Source of the DNA: CBDCNP01 sp965222425
GTDB lineage: Bacteria > Acidobacteriota > Vicinamibacteria > Marinacidobacterales > DATDRI01
DNA length: 64,000 bases
Assembly: GCA_965222425.1 (NCBI GenBank)
Contig: CBDCTW010000020.1
Location: forward strand, 111,002 to 175,001
Reading direction: 5' to 3'
The stretch's first letter is position 1. Every line of letters starts with the position of its first letter. Below, piece after piece: positions 45,437-55,525 of this stretch. Position numbers and translations under genes: made by a program. The notes under the pieces are model-generated. The model was given only the letters and a program-made list of their open reading frames with translations. It did no database searches and was not told where the DNA came from.

Positions 45437-46642
45437 ATGCGCGTAGAGGATTTGTTGATTTTGATCGTGGACGACGACCCGAAGGATTTGCTCGGGTTGA
45501 AGCACAGTCTTCTCGCGCTCGGTGCCCAGCTTCAAACTTTGGACGATCCTCAGAAGGTGTTGAGCGAGGTCGAATCGCAGCGGCCCGATCTGATCGTCCT
45601 CGATGCTTTGCTACCCGGGGTCTCGGGTTTCGATCTCTGCAAGCAGATCAAGACAAACTCCAAGGCTCAAGATACGCTCGTTGTCATCATCACCGGCGTT
45701 TATCTCAAAGAGCAGTATCGGAGGGACGCACTCCACTCCTTCAAGGCGGATGGTTTCCTTACCAAGCCGTGCCGGCCGGTGGAGCTCCAACGCGTGGTGT
45801 TGGGCTTGCTGGCCAAGAAACACAACACGACTCCTTCAGCACTGGCTGGGAAAGCAAAGCGACCGGTTGCCGAGCCCGAGCCGTCGCCGACTGAGATGGC
45901 GCAACCTCCTGAGCCCGCAGATATCGCCGATAGTGCCGGCGCCGCGAGGGAAGAAGAGCTCTCTCGGGAAACAGACGAAAAGGACGACCAAGAAGACCTG
46001 CATCAAGAAGAAGAAGGCGGCAAACTCGAGGGAGGCCAAGTTGATACGGCCGACGGGGTCGACGAATTCACCGAGATCAGGGAAGTCGAGACGGTGGAAC
46101 AGACAGATGAAGTCGACGAGGGCCAGCCGGCGACCCCGCCGGAGGCGGAGCCTCCCCATGTGGAAGGAGCTCCGCGGCCCCGGGCGATTAACAAGGGCGT
46201 TCCTATTTACGAAGAGGAAGGCTTTCACTTCGAGCTCCGGCGCGAAGTCGCCAAGTGTCAGCGGCTCGGGAGGCCCCTCACATTGATCTTGATCCGGGGC
46301 ATGGATTTGGACCAGATCGTGGAGCTCGTCGGCACCGGTTTCCGTCGTCAAGTTCTTTGGCACGTTGCCGAGCAGGCTTTGGCAAGCCTTCGGGACGTCG
46401 ATGTGGCGGGCGAGTTATCCTCCCAGGAGCTGGTGGGGCTCATCGCCTTCGCTTCCGGACGTTACGGGGGGCGACGGATCGTTTCTCGCGTCGAACGTGC
46501 GGTCACACGTCGCCCGTTCAAGGTCGGCGAGGGGCTTCCCGCCATCGTTCCAGCCCTTCGCTTCGGCATCGCCGCCTTCCCGAAAGAGGCGAAAGACGTC
46601 GATGCGTTGATCGGTCACGCTCGCCGAGAGCTCTTATCCTAG
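45437..46642 (+). CDS. Response regulator with C-terminal degenerate GGDEF-like domain
   Basis: A 401-residue protein. Residues 1-125 are a receiver domain with acidic pocket DDD (12-14), phospho-Asp56 in VLDALLPG and Lys110 in FLTKP. About 130-265 is a Glu/Asp-rich disordered linker. About 265-400 has the size and flow of a GGDEF fold (REVAKCQRLGRPLTLILIRGMDLDQI, then LRFGIAAFPKEAKDVDALIGHARREL), but the GGDEF active-site motif is absent, so it probably does not make c-di-GMP. It precedes a GNAT gene by 25 bases. Confidence 0.78.
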   Translation: MRVEDLLILIVDDDPKDLLGLKHSLLALGAQLQTLDDPQKVLSEVESQRPDLIVLDALLPGVSGFDLCKQIKTNSKAQDTLVVIITGVYLKEQYRRDALHSFKADGFLTKPCRPVELQRVVLGLLAKKHNTTPSALAGKAKRPVAEPEPSPTEMAQPPEPADIADSAGAAREEELSRETDEKDDQEDLHQEEEGGKLEGGQVDTADGVDEFTEIREVETVEQTDEVDEGQPATPPEAEPPHVEGAPRPRAINKGVPIYEEEGFHFELRREVAKCQRLGRPLTLILIRGMDLDQIVELVGTGFRRQVLWHVAEQALASLRDVDVAGELSSQELVGLIAFASGRYGGRRIVSRVERAVTRRPFKVGEGLPAIVPALRFGIAAFPKEAKDVDALIGHARRELLS

Positions 46643-46667
46643 GGTGCGCGACTAGACAGAGCGAACC

Positions 46668-47519
46668 ATGGGGAAGATCGAGATTCGGGATTTCAAGACC
46701 CTCCCCGAATACGATGCTTGTGTAGACGTGCAACGAGAAGTGTGGGAGTTCCCGGATCGCGAGCTCATACCCGCCATGCACTTGGTAGCCATGCATCACT
46801 GCGGTGGAACCTGCATCGGCGCCTTCGACGGGAACAAGATGGTAGGGTTCGTGTGCGGTCTCGTAAGTTGGAGGGATGGCGAGGTTTTCCACCATTCGCA
46901 CATGATGGGCGTACTTCCCGAGTATCGTGGCCAACGGCTCGGCGAGACATTGAAGTGGACGCAACGGGACAGGGTACTGGCTCAAGGGATGGAACTCATG
47001 AACTGGACTTTCGATCCGCTCCAGTCACTGAATGCGAAGCTCAACATCGTCAGACTAGGAGTGATTACGAGCAAATACATCGTGAATTTCTACGGGGAGA
47101 GCGCGAGTCCACTTCATGGAGGGATTCCCACCGACCGTTTCGAGGTGCAATGGTGGATCGCGAGCCCCCGGGTCGTTGCGGTGAAGAAGGGGCAACGCCC
47201 CGGACGCCCAGGCTGGGAGGAGCTTCCTCGCGCCAATAGCACACGCGAGGGTGACGGCGGATTCCGCTACTGCGAAGTTGATCTCCGTCTAGATCTGGAG
47301 GAAGACGAGATCCTGGTGGAAAACCCGGCCGACATCACTTCGATGATGGTCCGTGCTCGTGAGCCGGCCATTGACTGGCGGATGAAGACGCGGCAGCTAT
47401 TCCAGGGCTACTTCGAACGCGGCTACGCGGTCGTTGATTTTCACGAATCTGGGGGGCGGTACTTCTATCGGTTGGAGAAAACACCGACTACGGCGGAGAA
47501 TCTGCTCGAAACGGAGTAA
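46668..47519 (+). CDS. GNAT-superfamily acetyltransferase-like protein
   Basis: A 283-residue protein similar to the COG3375-type predicted acetyltransferases. It has VQREVWEFPDRELIPAMHLV, a MGVLPEYRGQRLGETLKW acetyl-CoA motif A, and a characteristic NFYGESASPLHGGIPTDRF stretch. Acyl acceptor unknown. It probably shares the transcript with the preceding regulator. Confidence 0.82.
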   Translation: MGKIEIRDFKTLPEYDACVDVQREVWEFPDRELIPAMHLVAMHHCGGTCIGAFDGNKMVGFVCGLVSWRDGEVFHHSHMMGVLPEYRGQRLGETLKWTQRDRVLAQGMELMNWTFDPLQSLNAKLNIVRLGVITSKYIVNFYGESASPLHGGIPTDRFEVQWWIASPRVVAVKKGQRPGRPGWEELPRANSTREGDGGFRYCEVDLRLDLEEDEILVENPADITSMMVRAREPAIDWRMKTRQLFQGYFERGYAVVDFHESGGRYFYRLEKTPTTAENLLETE

Positions 47520-47524
47520 TCACC

Positions 47525-47580
47525 TGCCTTCGCTCCAACATCTCAAACCACTTTGAGCTTAGGCGAGGCAAACTGCGCCG
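47525..47580. repeat. Intergenic repeat similar to that after korB
   Basis: Begins CCTGCCTTCG and ends GGCGAGGCAAACTGCGCCG, matching both ends of the 1541-1602 sequence, which has CCCGCCTTCG and GGCGAGGCAAGCCGCGCCG. The middle differs. It again lies between convergent genes. Confidence 0.6.
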
Positions 47581-48357
47581 CTACTTACCCGTCCAAGTCG
47601 GCTGCCTCTTTTCGAGGAACGCCGACATCCCTTCTTGCGCATCGGCGGCCATGGCGTTGAGGCTCATGATCTCCTTGGCATAGTCGTAGGCTTTGGTTTG
47701 TTTCAGATCGATCTGGGTGTAGAAAGCCTGTTTGCCGAGTGACAATACCAGAGAGCTAGCATCCGTCACCTTGCGGGCCAGCTCCTCGGTCTCTTTCTTG
47801 AGTTGATCCTTGGCCACGGCTCGGTTGATGAGTCCCCATTCGGCGGCCGTACGGGCGTCGATCCGGTAACCGGTGAGAAGCATCTCCAGGGCGCGCTTCC
47901 GGCCGATGGCACGGGTGAGCGCAACCATCGGCGTGGTGCAGAAGAGCCCGATCTTCACGCCCGGCGTGGCGAAACTCGCCTGCTCCGCGGCCACCGCCAG
48001 GTCGCACGTCGCAACTAGCTGGCAGCCTGCGGCGGTAGCGGTTCCCTGAACCTCGGCGATAACTGGCTGCGGGATCTTCTGCACCGTTTGCATAAGGTCC
48101 ACGCAAACCTCGAAGAGCCGACGTTGATGGGAGATGTCCTGGCAGATCATCTCGCTCAGGAAATGCCCGGCGGAGAACACCTTACCCTCGGCCGCAAGGA
48201 TCACGGCTCGAAAGCTCGAGTCAGCACCGATCTTCGAGAGGGCACGCGTCAACTCGCTCATCATTTGGATAGAAAGTGCGTTGCGCTTCTCGGGCCACCT
48301 CATGGTGATGCGGGCTATCGGCGCCGTCGCCTCCACGCAAATCTTTTCGTCGGTCAC
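47581..48357 (-). CDS. Enoyl-CoA hydratase/isomerase family protein (ECHDC3-like)
   Basis: A 258-residue crotonase-fold protein. GKVFSAGHFLSEM forms one half of the oxyanion hole, and GTATAAGCQLVATCDLAVA the other. The usual catalytic Glu pair is not visible; the region around PGVKIGLFCTTPMVAL matches the ECHDC3-type variant. It may bind acyl-CoA without normal hydratase activity. GTG start with GGAGGACAATA. Confidence 0.85.
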   Translation of the reverse strand: MTDEKICVEATAPIARITMRWPEKRNALSIQMMSELTRALSKIGADSSFRAVILAAEGKVFSAGHFLSEMICQDISHQRRLFEVCVDLMQTVQKIPQPVIAEVQGTATAAGCQLVATCDLAVAAEQASFATPGVKIGLFCTTPMVALTRAIGRKRALEMLLTGYRIDARTAAEWGLINRAVAKDQLKKETEELARKVTDASSLVLSLGKQAFYTQIDLKQTKAYDYAKEIMSLNAMAADAQEGMSAFLEKRQPTWTGK

Positions 48358-48374
48358 TATTGTCCTCCTTTTGC

Positions 48375-48450
48375 CTCCCAGCCTGCCTCCGTCCTAAGGG
48401 CTTCGGCGGGTCCGCCGAAGCTTTAGCGAAGGCGGAGGGGAGAGGGATTA
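48375..48450. repeat. Palindromic intergenic repeat (FAKASA-type family)
   Basis: Contains a perfect 10-bp-armed palindrome GCTTCGGCGG...CCGCCGAAGC (48400-48421), then TTTAGCGAAGGCGGAGG. Read in one frame the repeat gives SAFAKASADPPKP, a translation often seen when this sort of repeat is mis-called as protein. A related copy lies at 56240-56405. Confidence 0.7.
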
Positions 48451-48466
48451 AAGGATGAAGAGTCAT

Positions 48467-49924
48467 TTATTCGTTCATGAACGGCTTCCACTTCGCCTCG
48501 TCGGACGGAGGCGTAAGAAGGCTGACTGCGACCAGGAACAAGAGGGACGCTCCTGCCGCCGGGTAGATGACCAGTTTGTAGTCCCACTGGGAGTATCCGA
48601 TGGAGTTAAGAATACCAAAGACAAGAGTCACCAGCATCCCTGCGGCGACAGAAGCCACGCCGCCGGCCGGCGTCACTCGTTTCCACAGAAACGCGGCAAG
48701 TAGCGCCGGAGTCACCGCGGCTCCCACCATCGTGTAGGCGTAAAGGGCCATGTCCAGGATGCTTACGAAGAACGACGAGACGACATAGGCGACAAGCGCC
48801 AGGAAGACGATCATCACTCGCTGAAAAAGGATGATGCGTTTTTCACTGACCTGGGGGTTCACGAATCGTTGGTAGACATCGCGAGCCAGATTCGTCGAAG
48901 GCACCATGAGAAACGTGTTGGCGGTCGAAAACACGATGGCGACGGCACCAGCCAGCAGCAAGCAACCGGCGATGAGTGGCAGATTGAAGCGAGCCAACGT
49001 TAAGAGAATAGTCTCGGAGATGCTCTGCTGCTCCGGAGAGAATGTAGCCCCCTCACCGACCATTGCAGGATCGTTCCAGTACATCCCGGCGCCGAAGATG
49101 GCGGTGGTGTCGAGTAGGATTTCCACCAAGACGACGCCGAGGATCATGCCGACGACCGCTTTGCGGGCGGAAGCTTCGTTCTTCGCCGAGAAGAATTTCT
49201 GATACATGCTGCTCTCGCCCAGCAGAAGCAGTAAAGTGGGGAGAAAGAGCCCGAGCGCAGGGAGAATGCCTAGCCTGCCAAGCGGCGTGAAGTGGGTGTT
49301 CGGCAAGGTGGCAGTAAGCTGGGTCCATCCACCGGCCCCTTCCAACGCCAAGGGCGCGGCGATGAGGATGCTCACGAATATGATGATCCCGTTGAAGACG
49401 TCGAGGGCCACGATGGACATCATTCCTGCCATGACCGTGTAGACGACGACGAGGAGACAAATGATCGCTTTCCCGGTTGTCGGATCGATGTCGGGGTTCA
49501 GAATGCTGAGGAGTCTTCCTCCGCCAATGAACTGATAACTGGCGATGGTCAGGTAGGCGATGATGATTGCCAAGGTTCCCAGAAGCCGCGCCGCCGGGTG
49601 GTAACGAATCTCTAAGATATCGGGCACAGTGTATTGGGCGATCCTTCTCACCCGTCCGGCGAGGAAATAGACGACGATGATGCCGACCCAGGCGCCGGCG
49701 CTCATCCATAGCGCGGAGAAACCTTCACGGAAGGCGAGGCCGGCTCCTCCAAATAGGCTCCCCGAGCCGATCCAAGTGCAGACCAGCGTTCCCACCAAGA
49801 GGTGCCAGGGCACGTTGCGCCCCGCCACCATGAAGTCGTCCTGCGTCTTGACCGCGCGACTCCGGACGACACTGACTCCAATAAGGAAAACTAGATAAAG
49901 GCCAACGACCCAAAGGTAGATCAT
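48467..49924 (-). CDS. Sodium:solute symporter family protein
   Basis: A 485-residue protein with about 13 membrane segments. Near the N-terminus it has the GRNVPWHLLVGTLVCTWIGSGSLFGGAGLAF block, and later FSTANTFLMVPSTNLARDV, a SSF signature. Resembles pantothenate/proline-type symporters (PutP/PanF) and imports an organic solute with Na+. Substrate not clear. Confidence 0.9.
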   Translation of the reverse strand: MIYLWVVGLYLVFLIGVSVVRSRAVKTQDDFMVAGRNVPWHLLVGTLVCTWIGSGSLFGGAGLAFREGFSALWMSAGAWVGIIVVYFLAGRVRRIAQYTVPDILEIRYHPAARLLGTLAIIIAYLTIASYQFIGGGRLLSILNPDIDPTTGKAIICLLVVVYTVMAGMMSIVALDVFNGIIIFVSILIAAPLALEGAGGWTQLTATLPNTHFTPLGRLGILPALGLFLPTLLLLLGESSMYQKFFSAKNEASARKAVVGMILGVVLVEILLDTTAIFGAGMYWNDPAMVGEGATFSPEQQSISETILLTLARFNLPLIAGCLLLAGAVAIVFSTANTFLMVPSTNLARDVYQRFVNPQVSEKRIILFQRVMIVFLALVAYVVSSFFVSILDMALYAYTMVGAAVTPALLAAFLWKRVTPAGGVASVAAGMLVTLVFGILNSIGYSQWDYKLVIYPAAGASLLFLVAVSLLTPPSDEAKWKPFMNE

Positions 49925-49997
49925 GGCGATCCCTTGTCTCGAGAGGCTAGGCTCTCCGCGCGAGCCTGTTGCAAGACCGTTCGCATCCTACCATGTC

Positions 49998-50219
49998 TCA
50001 CGGCCTTGGAAGCCTAGGCTCAACCCCGCTACTGTAGATAGCTGGGGCGGCAGCTGATGCGATGGCAGCATCGAAACCACCGTCCATGGGGACGGCGGCA
50101 GCCGCTGCCCCGCCGGCTGAGCTAACCCGGGGCGAGCCAGATCGTCTCGCCAGATCGTCTCCGCAGGATCGGCAGCGGAACGACATCGGTTGGTTTTTCT
50201 TGCACGACGGACACTGCAT
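49998..50219 (-). CDS. Small zinc-ribbon protein (73 aa)
   Basis: Two CxxC pairs (MQCPSCKKNQPMSFRCRSCG) form a zinc-ribbon at the start, followed by an Ala/Gly-rich segment. A GGAGGGAGC ribbon of purines is the ribosome binding site, and it is the right arm of a hairpin. Such proteins are often nucleic-acid or protein binding. The C-terminal part is low-complexity. Confidence 0.6.
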   Translation of the reverse strand: MQCPSCKKNQPMSFRCRSCGDDLARRSGSPRVSSAGGAAAAAVPMDGGFDAAIASAAAPAIYSSGVEPRLPRP

Positions 50220-50224
50220 GGTTC

Positions 50225-50273
50225 GCTCCCTCCGCCCCGGTTTATGCCCCGGGGCCAGCGCCTCTGAGGGAGC
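50225..50273 (-). promoter_or_regulatory. Ribosome-binding-site-sequestering hairpin before the zinc-ribbon gene
   Basis: Minus-strand GCTCCCTC (50273-50266) pairs exactly with GAGGGAGC (50232-50225), which contains most of the ribosome binding site. Inside, CCCCGG (50254-50249) pairs exactly with CCGGGG (50240-50235). The predicted stable stem would hide the start region until opened. Confidence 0.6.
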
Positions 50274-50385
50274 AAGATAGATGCCATTGGAATGTGCACT
50301 ATTCCAAATGGGTTAGGGGTGGTGGGGTGGGTGAAAAAGGCTACGCCGTGTGTCGTCAAGCCTACAGTACAGTGCTGACAAGCGG

Positions 50386-50466
50386 CCGCCAAATCATGCG
50401 GTTGACATGGCTTAACTTGGCCAGGCGGCGGGGCGCCAAAACGCGCTTTGCCAGAACCGGACCCAG

Positions 50467-50474
<8 letters not shown>
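50386..50474. repeat. Two copies of the dispersed repeat family between the zinc-ribbon gene and murA
   Basis: Units begin CCGCCAAA (50386) and GCGCCAAAA (50433), 47 bases apart. The first ends GGCCAGGCGG, the second GTCAGGCGC, which overlaps the murA stop codon. Confidence 0.75.
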
Positions 50475-51729
<1,255 letters not shown>

Positions 51730-51768
51730 ATTAGATGCTGTATGGGGTGAGGGGTTCCTTATTCGTCT

Positions 51769-52641
51769 TTATTGGTCTTTGACCGCAACGACAACTCGCG
51801 GGAACCCCTGCAGATCCGGAACAGTCGTTTCCCAGGAGAGACCGGTCTCGACAATGAGGTCTTTCATCCGTTGCTCCATACCCATCCCGATCTCGAGCAA
51901 CACAAGACCTCCCGGAGCGAGAACTGACTTCGCCTGAGGCAGCAGTCGGCGCATCGCGTCGAGTCCGTCCGGTCCTGCTGTCAGGGCAACTCGAGGCTCG
52001 TGCTCTTTGACCTCGGGTTGAAGGCCGGCCATATCGACCTCCGGAACATAAGGCGGATTCGAAACAACGAGGTCTAAGACGGGCGGAGCCGACATGCTCA
52101 CGAGCGGGGACAAGAGATCGCCCTGCAGGAACTCAATGCGTGAGCTCACTCCGTTTCGGTTTGCGTTCTCTCGTGCCACCGCGAGTGCGGCGGGGGAGAT
52201 TTCCGTCGCGTAGACGCGACTGTTGGGAAGAGACGACGCGATCGAAATAGCCACACAGCCACTTCCACATCCGACGTCGGCCACCTGTGCCGAGCGCTCA
52301 CCGAGTCGAGCAATCGTTTCCTCGACTAGGCCTTCGGTTTCCGGACGGGGGATGAAGACGGCAGGCGTTACCAGGAACTCGAGACCCCAAAACTCCTGTG
52401 TGCCCAGGAGGTATTGCAGGGGAACGCGACCCCGCCGTCGTTCGACGAGCTGAAAGAAATAGCCGGTCGCTTCCGCTTCCACCGGATCGGCGAGATCGGC
52501 GAGAAGAGCTTCGCGAGAGCAGCCGATCGCTTGTCTAAGGAGAACCTCGGCTTCCCAGCGGCTTCGGTCTACGCCGGCTTGTGCCAGCTCCTGCGCTCCC
52601 CGCTCGAGAAGCCTCCGTGCACTAGGGGAAGCCTTGCTCAC
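51769..52641 (-). CDS. prmC: Peptide chain release factor N5-glutamine methyltransferase
   Basis: A 290-residue class I methyltransferase with SAM motif VADVGCGSGCVAISIA and active-site NPPYVPE. It methylates the GGQ glutamine of release factors. GTG start overlaps the stop of prfA by four bases (GTGA), showing translational coupling to its substrate's gene. Confidence 0.96.
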   Translation of the reverse strand: MSKASPSARRLLERGAQELAQAGVDRSRWEAEVLLRQAIGCSREALLADLADPVEAEATGYFFQLVERRRGRVPLQYLLGTQEFWGLEFLVTPAVFIPRPETEGLVEETIARLGERSAQVADVGCGSGCVAISIASSLPNSRVYATEISPAALAVARENANRNGVSSRIEFLQGDLLSPLVSMSAPPVLDLVVSNPPYVPEVDMAGLQPEVKEHEPRVALTAGPDGLDAMRRLLPQAKSVLAPGGLVLLEIGMGMEQRMKDLIVETGLSWETTVPDLQGFPRVVVAVKDQ

Positions 52642-53732
52642 GGTTCTACGGGAGCGGCCTCCGCCTCCTTGAATTTTTCGGTCTGGTAGTGCGTGGCGAG
52701 TCCATCGAGGATCTCCTCCAGATCACCATCTAGAATTGCATCCAGGCGATGGAGCGTCAGTTTGATGCGGTGGTCCGTGACGCGCGTCTGGTGGAAATTG
52801 TAGGTGCGAATTTTCTCGCTTCGATCTCCGGAGCCGATCTGCCCCTTCCTCTCGCGGGCGATGTTCTCTTGCTGCTCCCGGATGGCCAAATCGTAGAGCC
52901 GCGAGCGAAGGACGCGCATCGCCTTCGCTTTATTCTTGATTTGCGATTTTTCGTCCTGGCACGATACGACGAGGCCGGTGCGAATGTGAGTGATCCGGAC
53001 CGCCGAATAGGTGGTGTTGACGCTCTGACCTCCGGGACCGGAGGAACAGAAAGTGTCGATACGGATGTCCTTTGGCTCGATCTGGACCTCGACATCTTTG
53101 GCTTCGGGCAATACGGCAACCGTGATCGCGGAGGTGTGAATGCGACCAGAAGCCTCCGTCAGCGGTACGCGTTGCACACGGTGCACCCCACTTTCGTACT
53201 TGAGTCGGCTATAGGCACCCTTGCCTTCGATGACTGCCACGATCTCTTTCAATCCTCCGATGCCGGTGGGGTTCGCGTTGATCACCTCCACTCGCCAACC
53301 CTTTTTTTCTGCGTAGCGCGAGTACATCCGGTAGATTTCCTGAGCGAAGAGGGCCGCCTCATCGCCACCGGTTCCGGCCCGGATCTCGACGATGACGTTG
53401 CGTTCGTCGTTCGGATCCTTCGGAAGGAGCAGGAGTTCCACCTCCAGCGTCAAACGCGCCTTTTCGGTCTCGAGCTGGTCCAGCTCTTCCCGCGCCAAAG
53501 CCTTGAGCTCTTCGTCCTCGCCTTCCTTGACCATCTCCCGAGCCCCGCTGAGCTGGTTCAGTATGGATTTCAGCTCGCGGTACTTGCCTACCACCGGCTC
53601 GAGCTCCGACCGCGCTTTCGCCGCTTTCTGATAGACTGCGGGGTCGGATGCGACCTCGGGCTTTCCGAGGTCGGCGGTTATCTGCTCGTACCGCTCCTCC
53701 AGCGATGCGAGCTTGGATTGCAGAGCAGGCAT
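52638..53732 (-). CDS. prfA: Peptide chain release factor 1
   Basis: A 364-residue RF1 with the GGQ motif in SSGPGGQSVNTTYSAVRITH and the PxT-type stop-recognition domain. Reads UAA/UAG. It is coupled to prmC and follows rpmE. Confidence 0.97.
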   Translation of the reverse strand: MPALQSKLASLEERYEQITADLGKPEVASDPAVYQKAAKARSELEPVVGKYRELKSILNQLSGAREMVKEGEDEELKALAREELDQLETEKARLTLEVELLLLPKDPNDERNVIVEIRAGTGGDEAALFAQEIYRMYSRYAEKKGWRVEVINANPTGIGGLKEIVAVIEGKGAYSRLKYESGVHRVQRVPLTEASGRIHTSAITVAVLPEAKDVEVQIEPKDIRIDTFCSSGPGGQSVNTTYSAVRITHIRTGLVVSCQDEKSQIKNKAKAMRVLRSRLYDLAIREQQENIARERKGQIGSGDRSEKIRTYNFHQTRVTDHRIKLTLHRLDAILDGDLEEILDGLATHYQTEKFKEAEAAPVEP

Positions 53733-53753
53733 GGGACTGCGGGAGTTTGGGCT

Positions 53754-54038
53754 TTAGGACTCTGGACTGGCCGCGGTGTCAGTAATGTCAGGGGCGGGTT
53801 CTGACTTCGCCGGAGGCTTCGCCTGCGAAACGGGCTTGCGCTTTCCGAACTTTCGATGGAACCGCTCTACGCGACCGGCCGAGTCAATCAGCTTCTGCTT
53901 GCCAGTGAAAAAGGGATGGCACTTGGAGCAGATCTCCAGCTTGATGGCGCTGCCCTTGGTAGAGCGGGTCTGAAAAGTTTCTCCGCAAGCACAAGTTACC
54001 GTCGTGGTCTCGTACTTGGGATGAATCCCTTCTTTCAT
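53754..54038 (-). CDS. rpmE: 50S ribosomal protein L31 with C-terminal extension
   Basis: The ATG at 54038 (MKEGIHPKYE) is preceded by GAGGAGTGA; an in-frame upstream ATG at 54062 is less likely. Cysteines in CACG and ICSKC mark the zinc-binding form. The core ends near residue 68. About 26 extra residues rich in Pro/Lys/Ala/Asp follow, longer than usual. Confidence 0.95.
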   Translation of the reverse strand: MKEGIHPKYETTTVTCACGETFQTRSTKGSAIKLEICSKCHPFFTGKQKLIDSAGRVERFHRKFGKRKPVSQAKPPAKSEPAPDITDTAASPES

Positions 54039-54150
54039 GTCGGTCACTCCTCGGTAGTGCAATTAGAGAAGAACTATTATAGCTCAGCTTGTCCGCCGGC
54101 TACAGCGGGACGCCACGGGCGGCCGCAGCAGTGTTGTGGGTTACAGGACA

Positions 54151-55525
54151 CTAGGCTTGGCCCGACATCGAGGCGAGGAACTCGGAGTTGCTCTTCGTCC
54201 TGCTCATCTTGTCCAACAGCAGCTCCATGGCCTCAACCGGCGATAGGGGCGAGAGTACCTTGCGCAAGATCCAAATGCGGTTGATCTCGTCCTTGGGTAG
54301 CAGCAACTCTTCCTTCCGGGTGCCGCTCTTGTTGATGTCTATCGACGGGAACACGCGCTTGTCGACCAGCTTGCGGTCGAGGTGGATCTCCATGTTACCG
54401 GTACCCTTGAATTCTTCGAAGATGACGTCGTCCATCCGACTGCCGGTCTCGATGAGAGCGGTGGCGATAATGGTGAGCGTACCCCCCTCTTCGATGTTTC
54501 GGGCCGCACCGAAGAACCGCTTCGGTTTTTGCAAGGCGTTACTGTCCACACCACCGGAGAGCACTTTTCCGGAAGGTGGCACCACGGTGTTGTAGGCGCG
54601 GGCAAGGCGTGTTATCGAGTCGAGCAAGATAACGACGTCCCGCTTATGCTCGATCAACCGTTTCGCTTTCTCGATGACCATCTCCGCGACCTGCACATGG
54701 CGAGAGGCCGGCTCGTCGAAAGTCGAGCTGATGACCTCTCCCTGCACCAGACGCTGCATGTCGGTGACCTCTTCCGGCCGCTCGTCGATCAGCAGGACGA
54801 TGAGGATGATTTCGGGCTGGTTGGCACTGATGCTGTTGGCGATGTTCTGCAGCAACATCGTCTTGCCGGTGCGAGGGGACGCGACGATGAGTCCGCGTTG
54901 TCCCTTCCCGACCGGGGTCATCAGATCCATCACGCGCGCGGACAGGTTGTCCTTCGAAGTCTCCAACTGGATCCGCCCCTGCGGATAGAGAGGAGTCAGG
55001 TTGTCGAAGAAGATCCGCTCACGTGAGGCTTCTGGCGGCTCGAAATTGACCGCTTCCACCTTGATAAGTGCAAAGTAGCGTTCGCCTTCCTTGGGTGGGC
55101 GGATCTGACCTGAAATCGTGTCTCCGGTTCGCAGATCGAATTTTCGGATCTGCGACGGCGAGACGTAGATGTCATCAGGACCGGGCAGGTAGTTGTACTC
55201 GGGGGCGCGAAGAAATCCAAAGCCGTCGGGTAAAGCATTCCAATACACCCTCGGAGAAGATGAGACCGCTTTGCTCGGTCTGCGCTTGCAGGATTTTGAA
55301 GATGAGTTCTTGCTTGCGCATCCCGGTGGCGCCGGCGACACTGAGGTCTTTGGCCACCTTCGTGAGAGCAGAAATATTCATATCCTTAAGCTCGGCGATG
55401 TTGAGGGTTTTCGCCTTTCCATCGCTGCGCGAAGGTTTTTCAGCTGTTTCGCTACGCGGCGCCTTTTCCTTTACTTCGTCTGTCGGCGTTTCGGCTCGCG
55501 TACGTGTTTCTCGATCACGTTCCAT
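54151..55525 (-). CDS. rho: Transcription termination factor Rho (apparent one-base frameshift)
   Basis: Two frames make one protein. The start (55525) gives the Rho N-terminal domain with LNIAELKDMNISALTKVAKD and GLIFSEGVLEC. At 55234-55232 there is TTT where family sequence needs TT, after which the frame to 54151 continues as LPDGFGFLRAPEYNYLPGPD, then Walker A (SPRTGKTMLL), LLIDERPEEV and the Q/R loops. Restored length is 457 residues. Rho is an RNA-dependent helicase ending untranslated transcription. The start overlaps engB by 55 bases, with GGAAGGAAAG upstream. Likely an assembly error, but see findings. Confidence 0.9.

Noticed and set aside
45364..45894. 176-residue ORF overlapping the response regulator
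   Set aside because: It is a shadow of the real response-regulator frame.
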